DNA from: Bacillota bacterium
GTDB lineage: Bacteria > Bacillota > Clostridia > Lachnospirales > Lachnospiraceae
Reading direction: 5' to 3'
DNA: 64,000 nucleotides
Assembly: GCA_023435645.1 (NCBI GenBank)
Contig: JAEYRK010000096.1
Location: 1-64,000, forward strand
Positions 34,776-43,356 of the stretch are shown here, in pieces (within the stretch, counting starts at the first letter, position 1; every line of letters starts with the position of its first letter). Both the position numbers and the translations under genes were made by a program. The notes under the pieces are model-generated. The model saw only the letters and a program-made list of their open reading frames with translations, was not told the origin of the DNA and made no database searches.

Positions 34776-35081
34776 ATGAGACAGAAATATATTCCGGCAT
34801 TGATCATGCTGATCGCAGGAGCCGTTACAAGTATCCTGGATATTATCAACAGGACCCCAAAGCTAGACAGCCTAAAACGGCTGTTGCTGGTATTGATACT
34901 TTTTTATATCATAGGACTGATTGCTAAGGCAATCATAAGTAAAGCAGTAGCTATGAAAAAGACGGAAGAAGAGGAAGAGCAGAGCTCAACGGATGAGAGC
35001 GGACAAGAGGACAATGATTTTGAGAATAACCGGCAAGAAGCTGCTAAGAATGAGAAGACAGGATCAACCGAGAGGAATTAA
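34776..35081 (+). CDS. Small membrane protein between cheD and sigD
   Basis: I do not recognise this protein. The ATG at 34776 follows GGGAGGA, so I did not use the upstream TTG. It is 101 aa, with two hydrophobic segments (about 6-25 and 37-56) and a strongly acidic, Glu/Ser/Asn-rich tail. No cysteine or catalytic motif is evident. It could be a basal-body accessory protein or unrelated. Position within the che-sigD run suggests co-expression with motility genes. Confidence 0.75.
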   Translation: MRQKYIPALIMLIAGAVTSILDIINRTPKLDSLKRLLLVLILFYIIGLIAKAIISKAVAMKKTEEEEEQSSTDESGQEDNDFENNRQEAAKNEKTGSTERN

Positions 35082-35117
35082 CGGCCCGTCCTTACGTCAT
35101 GAATGATTGGAGGCAGT

Positions 35118-35888
35118 ATGAGCGCAGAGAACAAACAGAAGCTGTGGGAGGAATACTCCAAGAGGAGAACTCCTGAGCTTCAGGAAAAAATCATAATTGA
35201 ATATGCGGGATTAGTAAAGCTGGTTGCCGGCCGGCTCAGCATGTATCTTGGCTATAATGTTGAGTATGATGATTTGGTAGGCTATGGTACCTTTGGGCTG
35301 ATCGATGCCATAGATAAGTACGATTATAACAAGGGCTTCAAATTTGAAACCTATGCATCTCTTAGAATCCGGGGAGCCATTCTGGATCAGATCAGGAAGA
35401 TGGACTGGATACCCAGAAGCATCAGACAGAAGCAGAGAAAGATTGATATGGCTTATCAAAGCCTTGAAATAAAATATGGCAGAAGTGTTAATGACGAGGA
35501 AATTGCCAAGGAGCTTGATATTTCACTGGAGGAATTAGAGAACTGGCAGAATCAGACCAAGATAACGAATATCATTTCCCTGGATGAATTCATGGAGCAG
35601 GGCAGTGAGGGAAAGATGGAACAAAGCCTGACGGCAGCCTTTGCTCAGCCGGAAAGAATCGTAGAGCAGCAGGAGCTGAAGGAGCTTCTGGCTAAGACAC
35701 TGGAAACCCTAACAGAGAAAGAGAAGAAGGTGATCCTTCTTTATTATTACGAAGAACTAACCTTAAAGGAAATCAGCCGAATTCTTGAGGTATCTGAATC
35801 AAGAATATCTCAGCTACATACGAAGGCCTTACAGAAAATGAAGATTAAGCTGGGTGCCAATATGGATGTACTGACCAGCTATAGCTAA
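35118..35888 (+). CDS. sigD: RNA polymerase sigma factor for flagellar operon (SigD/FliA)
   Basis: Sigma-28-type factor for late flagellar, chemoreceptor and autolysin genes. The ATG at 35118 is preceded by GGAGG (35109-35113); an ATG at 35103 is also in frame. It is 256 aa. Region 2 shows DLVGYGTFGLIDAIDKYD and FKFETYASLRIRGAILDQIR followed by WIPRS, typical of the FliA/WhiG group. Region 4 has LTLKEISRILEVSESRISQL. As in Bacillus it closes the fla/che run. No flgM anti-sigma gene is in the window. Confidence 0.97.
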   Translation: MSAENKQKLWEEYSKRRTPELQEKIIIEYAGLVKLVAGRLSMYLGYNVEYDDLVGYGTFGLIDAIDKYDYNKGFKFETYASLRIRGAILDQIRKMDWIPRSIRQKQRKIDMAYQSLEIKYGRSVNDEEIAKELDISLEELENWQNQTKITNIISLDEFMEQGSEGKMEQSLTAAFAQPERIVEQQELKELLAKTLETLTEKEKKVILLYYYEELTLKEISRILEVSESRISQLHTKALQKMKIKLGANMDVLTSYS

Positions 35889-35993
35889 ATGCCATGAATA
35901 CCCAACGACACATTGCCAATAGATAGATTACCATAGTTCGATAATAAACCAAAAAGACGATTACCGAAAGATAAAAGTATTGGGGGTAAGGAA

Positions 35994-37595
35994 ATGAGCG
36001 CAAAAAACGGATATTTCCAGTTGATGATCAGGAATGACGGCATTTACTTAAAGCTTTATGAAGAAGAGCCTGGTGGAATTCCCATAGCATATGACGAGAT
36101 CAGCAATTATCTGATGGATAAAAGGGTTTACGAATATGATAAGATATCCTTGGGAAGAGCCTTGGCAAACCTTAAGGGAGCTATTGAAGTGAAACTTTCT
36201 CCCATTGTAATTTTACCTCAGGATGAATATTTAAAGGTTGAAATACTGGAGGATAGAATAGCAGTAAAGGGCAGATTCTATCCACCCACCAATGGCGGTA
36301 ACCTGATGACGAAGGAGGATATCATCAGCACTCTGGTACGGGCAGGAGTAAAGTACGGTGTGGATGAGATCAAGGTAACCAAGTTTTTGCTTGACCGGAG
36401 ATATTGTACGGATTATATACTTGCACGGGCATTGCCTCCGGTGCAAGGGCATGATGCAGTCATTACCTATCATTTTAATACAGACCTAACCTTAAAGCCA
36501 AAGACGAATGAGGACGGTTCCGTGGATTTCCATCAGCTTGATATGATCAGCCATTGTAAGAAGGGGGATTTGCTGGCTTCTCTGACTCCGGTGGATTATG
36601 GTAAACCGGGGATTGATGTCTGCGGTAATGTGATCAGACCCAATAAGGTAAATAATCGGGTACTTCGGCATGGGAATAACATTACGATGTCCGAGGATGG
36701 GCTAAGCCTCTATTCCTTAGTAGATGGACATGTCACTTTAACTGATAACAGGGTATTTGTATCCGATACCTATGAGATACCGGCCGACGTGGACACGTCA
36801 ACCGGAGATATTATTTATGAGGGTAATGTCGTAGTCAAGGGAAATGTAATTACCGGGTTTTCCATCAGAGCCAAGGGTGATATCGAGGTTTATGGTGTTG
36901 TGGAGGGCGCTTATATAGAAGCCGGAGGGCAGATTATCTTAAGACGCGGCATGCAGGGCATGAATAAGGGGATATTGAAGGCAAACGGTAATATTATCAC
37001 GAAATTCATAGAGAATGCAGAGGTTATCTCAGGAGGATATATCACTACCGAATCCATTCTTCACAGCAGGGTTTCTGCCAAAGGAGATATCATTGTAGGT
37101 GGAAGAAGAGGTTTTGTGACTGGCGGTGAAATCCGTTCCGGTTCCATGATTTCTGTGAAAACTGCCGGTTCTCATATGGGAACCAATACCCTACTGGAGG
37201 TAGGGATTGATCCCCGAATACTGGAGGAATTCCGTGAGCTTGAGAAGAAAATTGCAACACTTCAGGCGGATAAGGAGAAAATTTCACAGACAGTCGCGCT
37301 GATCCGGAAAAGACTTCAATCCGGAGGAACGATTCCTTTTGATAAGATGGAAACCTTAAAGCAGATGACACAAAGCAACATCACTCTGGAAACACAGCTT
37401 CAGGAAGCCAGAAAAAGATATGATGTGCTTAAGGTTGATATGGATGTGAATGCTGCTGGTATGATCAAAGTACAGGATACGGTATTTCCCGGAACCAAAA
37501 TTATTATTTCCAATGTGATTTATTTTGTCAGGGAGGAGATCCAACATAGCAGGTTCGTTCGTGACCGGGCAGACATAAGGATAACCCCGCTATAG
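35994..37595 (+). CDS. fapA: FapA family protein (DUF342)
   Basis: Member of the FapA/DUF342 family, often found beside motility genes in Firmicutes; its biochemical role is poorly known. The 533 aa comprise an N-terminal domain, a central right-handed beta-helix-like part with repeated Gly/Val turns (GNVVVKGNVITGFSIRAKGD onward), and a C-terminal coiled coil near 400-480. The conserved GIDVCGNVI motif is present near residue 206. Start ATG follows GGGGTAAGG. It is 105 bases after sigD. Confidence 0.9.
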   Translation: MSAKNGYFQLMIRNDGIYLKLYEEEPGGIPIAYDEISNYLMDKRVYEYDKISLGRALANLKGAIEVKLSPIVILPQDEYLKVEILEDRIAVKGRFYPPTNGGNLMTKEDIISTLVRAGVKYGVDEIKVTKFLLDRRYCTDYILARALPPVQGHDAVITYHFNTDLTLKPKTNEDGSVDFHQLDMISHCKKGDLLASLTPVDYGKPGIDVCGNVIRPNKVNNRVLRHGNNITMSEDGLSLYSLVDGHVTLTDNRVFVSDTYEIPADVDTSTGDIIYEGNVVVKGNVITGFSIRAKGDIEVYGVVEGAYIEAGGQIILRRGMQGMNKGILKANGNIITKFIENAEVISGGYITTESILHSRVSAKGDIIVGGRRGFVTGGEIRSGSMISVKTAGSHMGTNTLLEVGIDPRILEEFRELEKKIATLQADKEKISQTVALIRKRLQSGGTIPFDKMETLKQMTQSNITLETQLQEARKRYDVLKVDMDVNAAGMIKVQDTVFPGTKIIISNVIYFVREEIQHSRFVRDRADIRITPL

Positions 37596-37702
37596 CATAC
37601 TAATTTTTACAGGGAGAATCGTGGCATAATTATTTTCATTTCACCGATATCATTTATTAACAATGAGGGATAGGTTGAAAAGAAAGAATACTTCGACCGA
37701 CA

Positions 37703-37723
37703 AAAAGCATCCGGGGTGCTTTT
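37703..37723 (+). terminator. Terminator-like hairpin after fapA
   Basis: AAAAGCA (37703-37709) and TGCTTTT (37717-37723) form a perfect 7-bp stem with a TCCGGGG loop. The A/T arms supply a short T tract, but CGC follows. It lies about 108 bases after fapA and 40 before the next gene. Confidence 0.5.
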
Positions 37724-37765
37724 CGCTCAGGGATTGAGCTGCCTACCGGCAGAATGGAGGTTCAT

Positions 37766-38068
37766 ATGCCCATCAGACCAATTGATATTATGAAATCACA
37801 GGAGGTAACTCAGCTGAAGCATGCAGAACATCATAGGAACCAGCATGAGCAGCTTCAGATTAGTAAAGGCTTCCAAAACATGATTACAGCTGAGAGCAAC
37901 AGGCCTACCCAGACTACAAGGAGTGAAAACAAGGAGTTCCGATACGATGCCAAGGAGAAGGGACAGAACAGTTATTCAGGTACTCCAGGTAAGAAGCAAG
38001 GAAAAAAGGAAGAAGAAAAAACATCGAAAAAGCCGGAGAAAAACGGAGGCATCGATATTTTGATCTGA
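37766..38068 (+). CDS. Small basic/charged protein of unknown function
   Basis: I do not recognise this protein. The ATG at 37766 is preceded by GGAGG (37756-37760). It encodes 100 aa beginning MPIRPIDIMKSQEVTQLKHA, with a His/Gln-rich helix, then a Lys/Glu-rich tail with repeated KK and EE pairs. There is no signal peptide, membrane segment or cysteine motif. It lies between fapA and the SwrB-like gene. The composition suggests a disordered or nucleic-acid-associated protein, but this is not evidence of function. Confidence 0.7.
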   Translation: MPIRPIDIMKSQEVTQLKHAEHHRNQHEQLQISKGFQNMITAESNRPTQTTRSENKEFRYDAKEKGQNSYSGTPGKKQGKKEEEKTSKKPEKNGGIDILI

Positions 38069-38161
38069 GGATCAGACCAGAGGCCTTCTATCGATGGGTG
38101 CTTATCGGCTTAAGCTTATGGCTTAGGCTTATTAGGACAGCATAGGTTTGAATTAAATACG

Positions 38162-38181
38162 GAGGGTGTTACAGCACCCTC
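38162..38181 (+). terminator. Hairpin with T-rich tail upstream of the swrB-like gene
   Basis: GAGGGTG (38162-38168) and CACCCTC (38175-38181) form a perfect 7-bp stem around TTACAG, followed by ATTTTCATT. It ends 10 bases before the GGAGGAG ribosome binding site of the next gene. It could be a terminator of the preceding gene or an attenuator. Confidence 0.55.
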
Positions 38182-38199
38182 ATTTTCATTGGAGGAGCT

Positions 38200-38877
38200 A
38201 TGAACCCATTAGAAATCATATTAATTCTTCTAGGATTAATCATCATAATAATCAGCACTCGGATGATAGACCGCAAAGAGAAGGGAAAGGATAGCCCGAA
38301 TCGAATCAATGTGGAGGACACCCTAAACAGCGAGGAGCTGAAACACTTAAAGGAACAGGTGAGGGAACAGCTTTCTGAGCTGAAGGAGGAAATCCTTGTC
38401 CGTACAGAGGATGAGTTAAGCGTGTTATCAAACGAGAAGATTATTGCTGTGGGAGAATATTCCGACCAGATCCTTGAGAAAATTAAACACAACCATGAAG
38501 AGGTTGTGTTCCTTTATCATATGTTAAGTGAAAAAGAGAAGGAACTGAAGACAACAATCAACACAATCGAGGCCTCAAGAAAGAAGGCAATGGAAGCAAT
38601 TACGCCCATACCAGAGGGTAAGGAACAGGCGGTAAAGAAGGTTACTGGAATTCAGCAGCTACAGGGACAGAAGATGAGGGCTGTCGGTAACCCCCTTCCG
38701 AAGGAGAAAGCGGCAGAGGCTGAGCTTCCCCCGGTGAGAGAACAGGGAACGAATCATAACGAACAGATTCTTGCACTCTACGCAAAAGGAAAGACAGTAG
38801 TGGAAATATCCAGGCTGCTGGGGCTCGGACAAGGAGAAGTTAAGCTGGTAATTGATTTGTTCCGGGGAAGGAAATAG
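38200..38877 (+). CDS. SwrB-like membrane protein (DUF6115 type)
   Basis: The 225 aa have an N-terminal membrane helix (about 4-24), a long coiled coil with Glu/Lys (about 35-135) and a C-terminal helix-turn-helix-like segment, ILALYAKGKTVVEISRLLG then GQGEVKLVIDL. Bacillus subtilis SwrB has this architecture and holds the same place after sigD and before rpsB, and promotes flagellar export activation. Sequence identity cannot be measured here, so the link to SwrB rests on architecture and synteny. GGAGGAG precedes the ATG. Confidence 0.75.
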   Translation: MNPLEIILILLGLIIIIISTRMIDRKEKGKDSPNRINVEDTLNSEELKHLKEQVREQLSELKEEILVRTEDELSVLSNEKIIAVGEYSDQILEKIKHNHEEVVFLYHMLSEKEKELKTTINTIEASRKKAMEAITPIPEGKEQAVKKVTGIQQLQGQKMRAVGNPLPKEKAAEAELPPVREQGTNHNEQILALYAKGKTVVEISRLLGLGQGEVKLVIDLFRGRK

Positions 38878-38913
38878 AATGATTCTGCATCATAAATGCA
38901 GATGGAGGTAGTG

Positions 38914-39639
38914 ATGAAATTGAAATATTATTTGAGAGGGTTAGGCGTCGGTATCGTTCTTACCACTCTCATTATAACCATAAGCGGAAGCCGTAATAAG
39001 ATATCTGACTCGGAAATTATCACCAGAGCAATGGAGATGGGAATGGTAATGAAAGAGGATCCCAAGGGCAATCTGGATGAGGTGATGGAGGCTACTAAGG
39101 ATTCATCCGGAATACAGACGGAGAAGCAAGCGGAGGCCCAGAAGAATACGGATGGATTGGCAGAAGCAGGGGATGAGGCGGTATCCGATGATACGGAACC
39201 CGCTGCTTCTGTTGATGATATGACGGCTGCTGAGAATCAGGAGCAAGGACAAGGGGAGTCAGAGGTTACGGGACAAACACCTTCGGATCAGATACCTGAA
39301 GAACAAGAACCTGCAGAACAAACCACTTCGGCTGAGCCTGTTGAAAACTCACCTGAATCCAATCAGCCTCCGGTAGAGAATTTAGAGGAAGCGGGGAGTC
39401 CCGCTACTTCTGAGGAAAAGGATGCAGGGACATCGGATAAGATTACCTTTACTGTTGAGAAGGGCATGTCCTCCGGTCAAGTCTCTACCATGCTGGAAGC
39501 CAAAGGATTAATCGAAAGTGCTGAGGAATTTAATCGATTTATCCTTCAGAAAGGGAAGGCCGGAGAGATCATGATCGGTGAATATAGGATAACCGGGAAT
39601 GCTTCCTTTGACGAAATTCTAAAGGTGATCACAAAATAA
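38914..39639 (+). CDS. Membrane-anchored protein with MltG/YceG N-terminal-type domain only
   Basis: The ATG at 38914 follows GGAGGT; an ATG at 38896 is less likely. The 241 aa show one N-terminal membrane segment (about 5-25), a long acidic Glu/Gln/Pro/Ser-rich linker (about 55-170), and a C-terminal domain of about 65 aa with ITFTVEKGMSSGQVSTMLEA. That domain resembles the LysM-like part of the endolytic transglycosylase MltG. The catalytic YceG part of MltG is not present, so it should not be called a transglycosylase. It may bind peptidoglycan. Confidence 0.7.
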   Translation: MKLKYYLRGLGVGIVLTTLIITISGSRNKISDSEIITRAMEMGMVMKEDPKGNLDEVMEATKDSSGIQTEKQAEAQKNTDGLAEAGDEAVSDDTEPAASVDDMTAAENQEQGQGESEVTGQTPSDQIPEEQEPAEQTTSAEPVENSPESNQPPVENLEEAGSPATSEEKDAGTSDKITFTVEKGMSSGQVSTMLEAKGLIESAEEFNRFILQKGKAGEIMIGEYRITGNASFDEILKVITK

Positions 39640-39686
39640 TAAAAGCCTTGCATTACAATCTGTGAGCTTCCTTGTAAAAAAAAAAC

Positions 39687-39715
39687 TTGCCACACCTGAT
39701 CGGATATGATATAAT
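39687..39715 (+). promoter_or_regulatory. Promoter of rpsB-tsf
   Basis: TTGCCA (39687-39692) and TATAAT (39710-39715) are spaced by exactly 17 bases, close to the sigma-A consensus. The predicted start is about 39722, giving a 137-base leader before rpsB. It lies 48 bases after the preceding gene. Confidence 0.85.
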
Positions 39716-39721
39716 CTCAAC

Positions 39722-39858
39722 GTTATATTTTAAGGTTTGCTGATAGCACAACCTTTGAAGCATAATACACACGCATAGGGATTCCTAGCATGGTGCCGTA
39801 ATTACGGTCTGCTATGGTTAGAGATATGCGGAAGAAAACAACCAAACGGAGGTAAATT
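39722..39858 (+). promoter_or_regulatory. Structured 5' leader of rpsB
   Basis: The leader holds a stem AAGGTT-TGC / GCA-AACCTT (39732-39755) with one bulged base, and a 12-base palindrome CCGTAATTACGG (39796-39807) inside a longer imperfect stem (CTAGCATGG to TATGGTTAG). Ribosomal protein leaders often bind the protein for autoregulation. An S2-binding leader is plausible but not shown. Confidence 0.5.
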
Positions 39859-40614
39859 ATGAGCGTAATTTCAATGAAGCAGTTACTGGAAGCCGGTGTT
39901 CATTTTGGACATCAGACAAGAAGATGGAACCCCAAGATGGCGGAGTACATCTACACAGAGAGAAACGGAATCTACATCATCGACTTACAGAAGTCAGTTG
40001 GTAAGGTAGACGAGGCCTACACAGCAATTAAGAACGTAGTTGCTGACGGCGGCACTATTCTTTTCGTAGGTACAAAGAAGCAGGCACAGGATGCTGTGAA
40101 GACAGAGGCTGAGCGTTGCGGAATGTACTTTGTAAACGAGAGATGGCTGGGTGGTATGTTAACCAACTTCAAGACCATCCGCAGCAGAATTGAGAGATTA
40201 AAAGAAATCGAGAGGATGTCAGAGGACGGTACCTTTGATGTTCTTCCTAAGAAGGAAGTTATACAGATTAAGAAGGAATGGGAGAAGCTTGAGAAGAACC
40301 TCGGCGGAATTAAGAGCATGAAGAAGATTCCCGATGCAATCTTCGTAGTTGACCCCAAGAAGGAAAGAATTTGTATTCAAGAGGCTCATACTCTTGGAAT
40401 ACCGCTGATCGGTATCGCTGATACAAACTGCGATCCGGAGGAACTGGATTTCGTAATTCCGGGTAATGATGATGCAATCAGAGCAGTTAAATTAATCGTA
40501 TCCAAGATGGCAGATGCAGTAATCGAAGCAAACCAGGGCGTTCAGTTAACTGATACTACAGTTGCTTCTGAGGATGCTACAGAGCTTGAAATGGAAGAAG
40601 CGGTAGCTGAATAA
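39859..40614 (+). CDS. rpsB: 30S ribosomal protein S2
   Basis: Small-subunit ribosomal protein that loads late onto the 30S head-body junction with S1. The 251 aa start MSVISMKQLLEAGVHFGHQT, followed by RWNPKMAEYIYTERNGIYII, both diagnostic of S2. NERWLGGMLTNFKTI is near residue 94. CGGAGG precedes the ATG. It opens the translation block with tsf, as in nearly all bacteria. Confidence 0.99.
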   Translation: MSVISMKQLLEAGVHFGHQTRRWNPKMAEYIYTERNGIYIIDLQKSVGKVDEAYTAIKNVVADGGTILFVGTKKQAQDAVKTEAERCGMYFVNERWLGGMLTNFKTIRSRIERLKEIERMSEDGTFDVLPKKEVIQIKKEWEKLEKNLGGIKSMKKIPDAIFVVDPKKERICIQEAHTLGIPLIGIADTNCDPEELDFVIPGNDDAIRAVKLIVSKMADAVIEANQGVQLTDTTVASEDATELEMEEAVAE

Positions 40615-40623
40615 GATTTGGAT

Positions 40624-40690
40624 GGGTCTGTTGAAAATGTTAGACTTACCGTTCTCCGGTGATTGACCATTTACAGCAGACCCTGTTTTA
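40624..40690 (+). terminator. Attenuator or partial terminator between rpsB and tsf
   Basis: GGGTCTGTTG (40624-40633) pairs with CAGCAGACCC (40674-40683) with one G-U pair, enclosing a small ACCG/CGGT hairpin, and TGTTTTAA follows. It would end part of the rpsB transcripts and lower tsf relative to rpsB. Position between the two genes and the T tract are the evidence. Confidence 0.65.
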
Positions 40691-40710
40691 AACTAAGTCA
40701 TCGGCACGCG

Positions 40711-40728
40711 AGTATGCTAAAGCATACT
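40711..40728 (+). repeat. Perfect inverted repeat upstream of tsf
   Basis: AGTATGC (40711-40717) and GCATACT (40722-40728) pair perfectly around a TAAA loop. It lies 108 bases before tsf, after the attenuator. No T run follows. It may stabilise the processed tsf message or act as an operator. Confidence 0.5.
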
Positions 40729-40835
40729 TGATTTAGATATCATTCACTTATCAGGAAATTAATTTATCAGGAGGAAGGGCAGGGTTTCCGGCAACTCCTC
40801 ATGAAAATACGATAAATATATTGGAGGGAAATACA

Positions 40836-41768
40836 ATGGAAGTAACAGCTAGTATGGTTAAGGATTTAAGAGAAATGACCGGCGCAGGCATGATGGATTG
40901 CAAAAAGGCACTTGCAGCAACGGATGGCGATATGGACAAGGCAGTGGAATTCTTAAGAGAAAAGGGCCTTGCTGCTGCTGAGAAGAAGGCAGGAAGAATT
41001 GCAGCAGAGGGTATTGTAGATACGAACGTAAGCGCTGACGGTAAGATTGCAGCAATCGTTGAAGTGAACAGCGAGACTGACTTCGTAGCAAAGAATGAGA
41101 AGTTCAGAGAATTCGTTGCAGCTGTTGCAGCACAGGCAGCTAATACCAATGCAGCTGATATTGATGCCTTCCTGGCTGAGCAGTGGTCACAGGATTCTTC
41201 CCTGACTGTGAAGGAAGCATTATCCTCTCTGATTGCAGTAATCGGTGAGAATATGAGCATCAGAAGATTTGAGCAGATCAAGGCTGAGAATGGCTTTGTT
41301 GTTTCCTATATTCATGGTGGCGGCAGAATCGGTATCCTTGTAGAGGTTGCCAGCACCGTGAACAATGCTGAGGTACAGGAAGCAGCGAAGAACGTGGCGA
41401 TGCAGATTGCAGCGATGTCCCCGAAGTATGTGGACCAGTCCGAGGTCTCTGCTGATTTCATTGCTCATGAGAAGGAAATTATCAAGGCTCAGATTAAGAA
41501 TGATCCCGCAAATGCTAAGAAGCCTGAAAACATCATCGAGAAGATGATTGAGGGCCGTCTGGCTAAGGAGCTGAAGGAGTTCTGTCTCGTGGATCAGGTA
41601 TATGTTAAGGATGGCGAGATGAATGTTGGCCAGTACCTGGCAAGCGTTTCCAAGCAGGTTGGAGCTGAGGTATCTGTTAAGCGCTTCTTACGCTTTGAGA
41701 CCGGCGAAGGCCTTGAGAAGAAGTCCGAGAACTTTGCAGAAGAAGTTGCAAAGCAGATGGGCAACTAA
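40836..41768 (+). CDS. tsf: Translation elongation factor Ts
   Basis: Nucleotide exchange factor that recycles EF-Tu. The ATG at 40836 follows GGAGGG; the upstream TTG is not needed. The 310 aa begin MEVTASMVKDLREMTGAGMM followed by DCKKAL, the N-terminal EF-Tu-contact region. EVNSETDFVAKNEKF lies near residue 74 in the first core domain. A strong terminator follows at 41870, which splits tsf from pyrH, its usual neighbour in this region of Firmicute genomes. Confidence 0.99.
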   Translation: MEVTASMVKDLREMTGAGMMDCKKALAATDGDMDKAVEFLREKGLAAAEKKAGRIAAEGIVDTNVSADGKIAAIVEVNSETDFVAKNEKFREFVAAVAAQAANTNAADIDAFLAEQWSQDSSLTVKEALSSLIAVIGENMSIRRFEQIKAENGFVVSYIHGGGRIGILVEVASTVNNAEVQEAAKNVAMQIAAMSPKYVDQSEVSADFIAHEKEIIKAQIKNDPANAKKPENIIEKMIEGRLAKELKEFCLVDQVYVKDGEMNVGQYLASVSKQVGAEVSVKRFLRFETGEGLEKKSENFAEEVAKQMGN

Positions 41769-41869
41769 TTAATACACGAAAAGCGGTTAACACGTTGTTA
41801 TATATTTAAGGAACTAAAAAAGTGATTTGGGTTACGGATATAATCTGAATTTTTGAATAAGTTGATATA

Positions 41870-41901
41870 ATGCTGGGAACTCCGAAGTTTCCAGCATTTT
41901 T
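41870..41901 (+). terminator. Rho-independent terminator after tsf
   Basis: ATGCTGGGAAC (41870-41880) pairs with GTTTCCAGCAT (41887-41897) with one G-U pair, followed by TTTTA. It is the clear end of the rpsB-tsf transcript. Confidence 0.88.
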
Positions 41902-41989
41902 ATGTTCTGTTGTAAATTTATTAGGATATCCGTCCTGTTCTAAAATTACACGAAAGCTTTTGACTTCATAGATTTTATTTTATGTTAGA

Positions 41990-42018
41990 TTGTTGCGTTA
42001 GGAGTGATATGGTAAAAT
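41990..42018 (+). promoter_or_regulatory. Putative promoter of the DUF4236 gene
   Basis: TTGTTG (41990-41995) and TAAAAT (42013-42018) are 17 bases apart, with TGG just before the -10 as an extended element. It leaves a 150-base AT-rich leader before the GTG start at 42169. Confidence 0.5.
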
Positions 42019-42168
42019 ACAGATAGAAGGAACCGCAAAGCCTATCCATTTTTAACTAGGATATATAGATCCGTCAGATATACTTACACATTTTGAGCAT
42101 AATATGGATTGCAATGTTAATAATGGTTATTAACTGTTTTTAACATTAAGTTATGAGGAGGAAATAAA

Positions 42169-43185
42169 GTGGGATTTAGGTATAGGAAAAGTATAAATTT
42201 GGGTGGAGGCTTCAGGATTAATCTAAGTAAATCAGGAATAGGGTATAGTTGGGGTGTTAAGGGTTATCGAATAACTAAGACTGCTAGAGGAACTACACGT
42301 AGAACAGCTTCTATTCCCGGAACCGGTTTTTCTTATGTACATGAAACTGGAAAAAACAAGGGTGCAAGATCAAACAGAGGAGCCAATCCTACTTCACCCC
42401 AACACAAGTCTGCGATGAATGATAACCATTATAGTGCTCAAAATATAGTAAACAATGTTGCGACTGCAATGGTGTCTGAAGGGTTAGAAGATATGCTGGT
42501 AACGGCAAGCAAGGCAATCAAATTGAATAAACTCGCAAATATTGGCTTTTTGTTGACCCTCATTTTAGGATTTGGCTTTCCGGTTTTACTTTTGTTCGCT
42601 GTTGTATTTTTGCTCCTGAAAATCTTTGTTCGAATAAAGGGAACGATTGATTTGGATTATAATATCGATCCTGATCAGCAATCCATAGTTGATGATCGAA
42701 TGAACCCTATGATAAAAATTGCTGAATGTTCAAAGGTTTGGAGAATATTCCAAACAAGCAAAGTAATTGATAGAAAATATGCTTCGGGAGCGAGCAGTTC
42801 AGTAAATAGAACAGCTTGTAAAGCTACCACAAAAGCTCCGTTCCCATTCAAAGCAAATTTACAAGTGGCATCGTTCAATACTAGAAAAGAAACGCTGCTT
42901 TTTTTGCCTGACAAATTGATTATAATTCAAGGTAGCAAGATAGGTGCACTTAATTATACGGATATTACAAGTTCTTCCCATACAACTCGTTTTATTGAAG
43001 GCGAAGGTGTTCCGAGAGATTCACAAATAGTTGGACAAACATGGAAATATGTGAACAAGTCCGGTGGCCCTGACAAACGATTTAAAGATAATAGGCAATT
43101 ACCTATTTGCTTGTATGGTGAACTTGAACTTACTTCAGCAACAGGCCTAAATACTGTAATTATGTATTCTAATCCGTCAGTATGA
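42169..43185 (+). CDS. DUF4236 domain membrane protein
   Basis: Function unknown. The N-terminus MGFRYRKSINLGGGFRINLS followed by KSGIGYSWGVKGYRITKTARG is a clear DUF4236 domain (about 1-55). A flexible Asn/Ser-rich stretch follows. One or two hydrophobic segments lie at about 127-150. The C-terminal half (about 215-335) looks beta-rich (LLFLPDKLIIIQGSKIGALN), possibly a PH-like fold, which is a guess. Start is GTG after GAGGAGGAAA. At 338 aa it is longer than the bare DUF4236 domain. It is more AT-rich than the neighbouring housekeeping genes and begins the accessory block. Confidence 0.85.
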   Translation: MGFRYRKSINLGGGFRINLSKSGIGYSWGVKGYRITKTARGTTRRTASIPGTGFSYVHETGKNKGARSNRGANPTSPQHKSAMNDNHYSAQNIVNNVATAMVSEGLEDMLVTASKAIKLNKLANIGFLLTLILGFGFPVLLLFAVVFLLLKIFVRIKGTIDLDYNIDPDQQSIVDDRMNPMIKIAECSKVWRIFQTSKVIDRKYASGASSSVNRTACKATTKAPFPFKANLQVASFNTRKETLLFLPDKLIIIQGSKIGALNYTDITSSSHTTRFIEGEGVPRDSQIVGQTWKYVNKSGGPDKRFKDNRQLPICLYGELELTSATGLNTVIMYSNPSV

Positions 43186-43356
43186 GACATAATGATAATT
43201 CTGCAGCCTCTTCTTAATAGCTTGCAAAGAAGATGGGAAGTGCTGATTGTAATTTGGCAGACAAGTTGAATACATTTGCTCCGCATACAACAGTGGTTCA
43301 ATTGAATGTGGGCTTGGATGATGTATGTATAATATTAATTAGGAAGGAGGGTTATT

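Noticed and set aside
38914..39639. Full endolytic transglycosylase MltG
   Set aside because: Only the small N-terminal LysM-like domain is recognisable; the catalytic YceG domain is missing.
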